A stretch of DNA of 7,448 nt from Alphaproteobacteria bacterium UBA2964 (GTDB lineage: Bacteria > Pseudomonadota > Alphaproteobacteria > MPNO01 > UBA2964). The stretch covers positions 1 to 7,448 of the forward strand of contig DEBE01000104.1 of NCBI GenBank assembly GCA_002348425.1, in the 5' to 3' direction. The notes under the pieces are model-generated. The model was not told the DNA's origin and did not search any database. It saw only the letters and a list, made by a program, of their open reading frames with translations. Made by a program: the position numbers and the translations under genes. Shown here one piece after another: positions 6,997 through 7,448 of the stretch (positions within the stretch are counted from its first letter, which is position 1; each line of letters begins with the position of its first letter).

Positions 6997-7448
6997 CGTT
7001 GTCTTCTCTCCTTCGTCCAATAAACCGCCAATTACCGAGAAGTAATATTACCCCAACTCCCGCCGTAAATATTACGGTAACTTCCCCTAATGTATCGTAG
7101 CCGCGATAGCTTGCTAATACCGACGTTACCACATTTGGGATCCCTGTTTTTTCCGGCGCCTCTTTCAAATAAGTAGGTGCTACGTGTTTATGAGCCGGGG
7201 CATTCGGGTCACCGTATTTTGCAAGATCAAGAGTTCCATATATTAGAGCTCCACCTGTAATAAGTACGACCAATAAAGGGAACAGTTTTAGTCGAGTTGG
7301 TTTTTTTTCTTCAGATGTGGTCAAAGCGATTGTGCCAAGCCCAAGAACCGTGGAGATACCAGCGCCCACCGCCGCCTCTGTAAATGCAACATCGACAGCG
7401 TCAAGGATTACAAATATAGCGGCTGCCATTAGGCTGAATATGCTTGCG
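6989..7448 (-). CDS. DUF4040 protein, MrpA C-terminal/MbhD-MbhE-like module (5' end beyond window)
   Basis: The reading frame is open to the right edge, and family alignment needs more N-terminal residues than the ATG at 7429 provides. Codons upstream of it read ASIFSL in frame, so the true start lies outside. Numbering from that ATG, residues 10-24 (DAVDVAFTEAAVGAG) are the DUF4040/MbhD signature with E18. After a polar linker (38-47, SE-EKK-PTR) a second part begins: helix 50-67, then NVVTSVLASYRGYDTLGE (99-116), the MbhE/MrpA signature with R109, D112 and E116, and a final helix. So MbhD- and MbhE-like domains are joined in one chain, equivalent to the end of MrpA but with no NuoL-like region visible. 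It should line the interface with MrpB/MrpC where the cation path is thought to lie. Its TAG lies 8 bases inside mrpB. Confidence 0.9.
   Translation of the reverse strand, partial: ASIFSLMAAAIFVILDAVDVAFTEAAVGAGISTVLGLGTIALTTSEEKKPTRLKLFPLLVVLITGGALIYGTLDLAKYGDPNAPAHKHVAPTYLKEAPEKTGIPNVVTSVLASYRGYDTLGEVTVIFTAGVGVILLLGNWRFIGRRREDNDV

Noticed and set aside
6997..7020. TTG at 7020 as a longer start for mrpB
   Set aside because: The added residues are encoded by the Shine-Dalgarno region of the ATG at 6996 and are absent from the usual family N-terminus.
1254..7448. Operon as respiratory complex I (nuo) or as a DabAB carbon-uptake system
   Set aside because: MnhB, DUF4040 and NuoK-like MrpC signatures mark an Mrp/Mbh-type complex. 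No NuoA-J redox subunit and no DabA (PF10070-type) gene is visible.

Overview
The window looks like a bacterial chromosome of moderate to low GC (roughly 40-45% by eye). It is most likely proteobacterial, perhaps a marine alphaproteobacterium. That placement is an inference from the Mrp-type gene order and an isolated coxG start, not from any phylogenetic marker. There is no RNA gene, IS element, CRISPR array or recognisable phage gene.

Layout: (1) 1-102, minus strand: the first 34 codons of a coxG-type gene (SRPBCC fold), running off the left edge. (2) 103-284: a short divergent intergenic region that must hold the promoters of coxG and the next gene. (3) 285-1244, plus strand: a complete PLP fold-type IV (class IV) aminotransferase. 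(4) 1254-7448, minus strand: seven tightly packed genes read from the right edge toward the left, the downstream part of an Mrp/Mnh/Mbh-type cation/proton antiporter operon. In transcription order they are a DUF4040 protein equivalent to the C-terminal part of MrpA (MbhD+MbhE, 5' end beyond the window), MrpB, MrpC, a MrpD-like pump subunit, a second MrpD/NuoN-like pump subunit, a 92-residue two-helix membrane protein of unknown function, and a third NuoL/MrpD-like pump subunit. Five of the six junctions overlap or are one base apart (GTGA, TAATG, 8-base overlaps, one 1-base gap) and the sixth gap is 13 bases, so this is one translationally coupled unit.

Functionally the minus-strand genes should form one inner-membrane complex that exchanges cytoplasmic Na+ (or another monovalent cation) for external H+, or lets a redox module drive ion pumping. 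The NuoL-like N-terminal half of a classical MrpA is not fused to the DUF4040 module visible here. Instead three separate antiporter-like subunits are present, each with the glutamate and lysines expected of a proton path. Three such subunits is the number found in respiratory complex I, yet no quinone- or NADH-module gene is visible. MrpE/F/G homologues, or a partner oxidoreductase, would be expected beyond the right edge, where the operon promoter must also lie.

The most interesting elements are the three-pump architecture with its unassigned small membrane protein, the extended C-terminus of the last pump subunit, and the aminotransferase, whose sequence mixes features of D-amino acid/branched-chain enzymes with those of (R)-amine transaminases.
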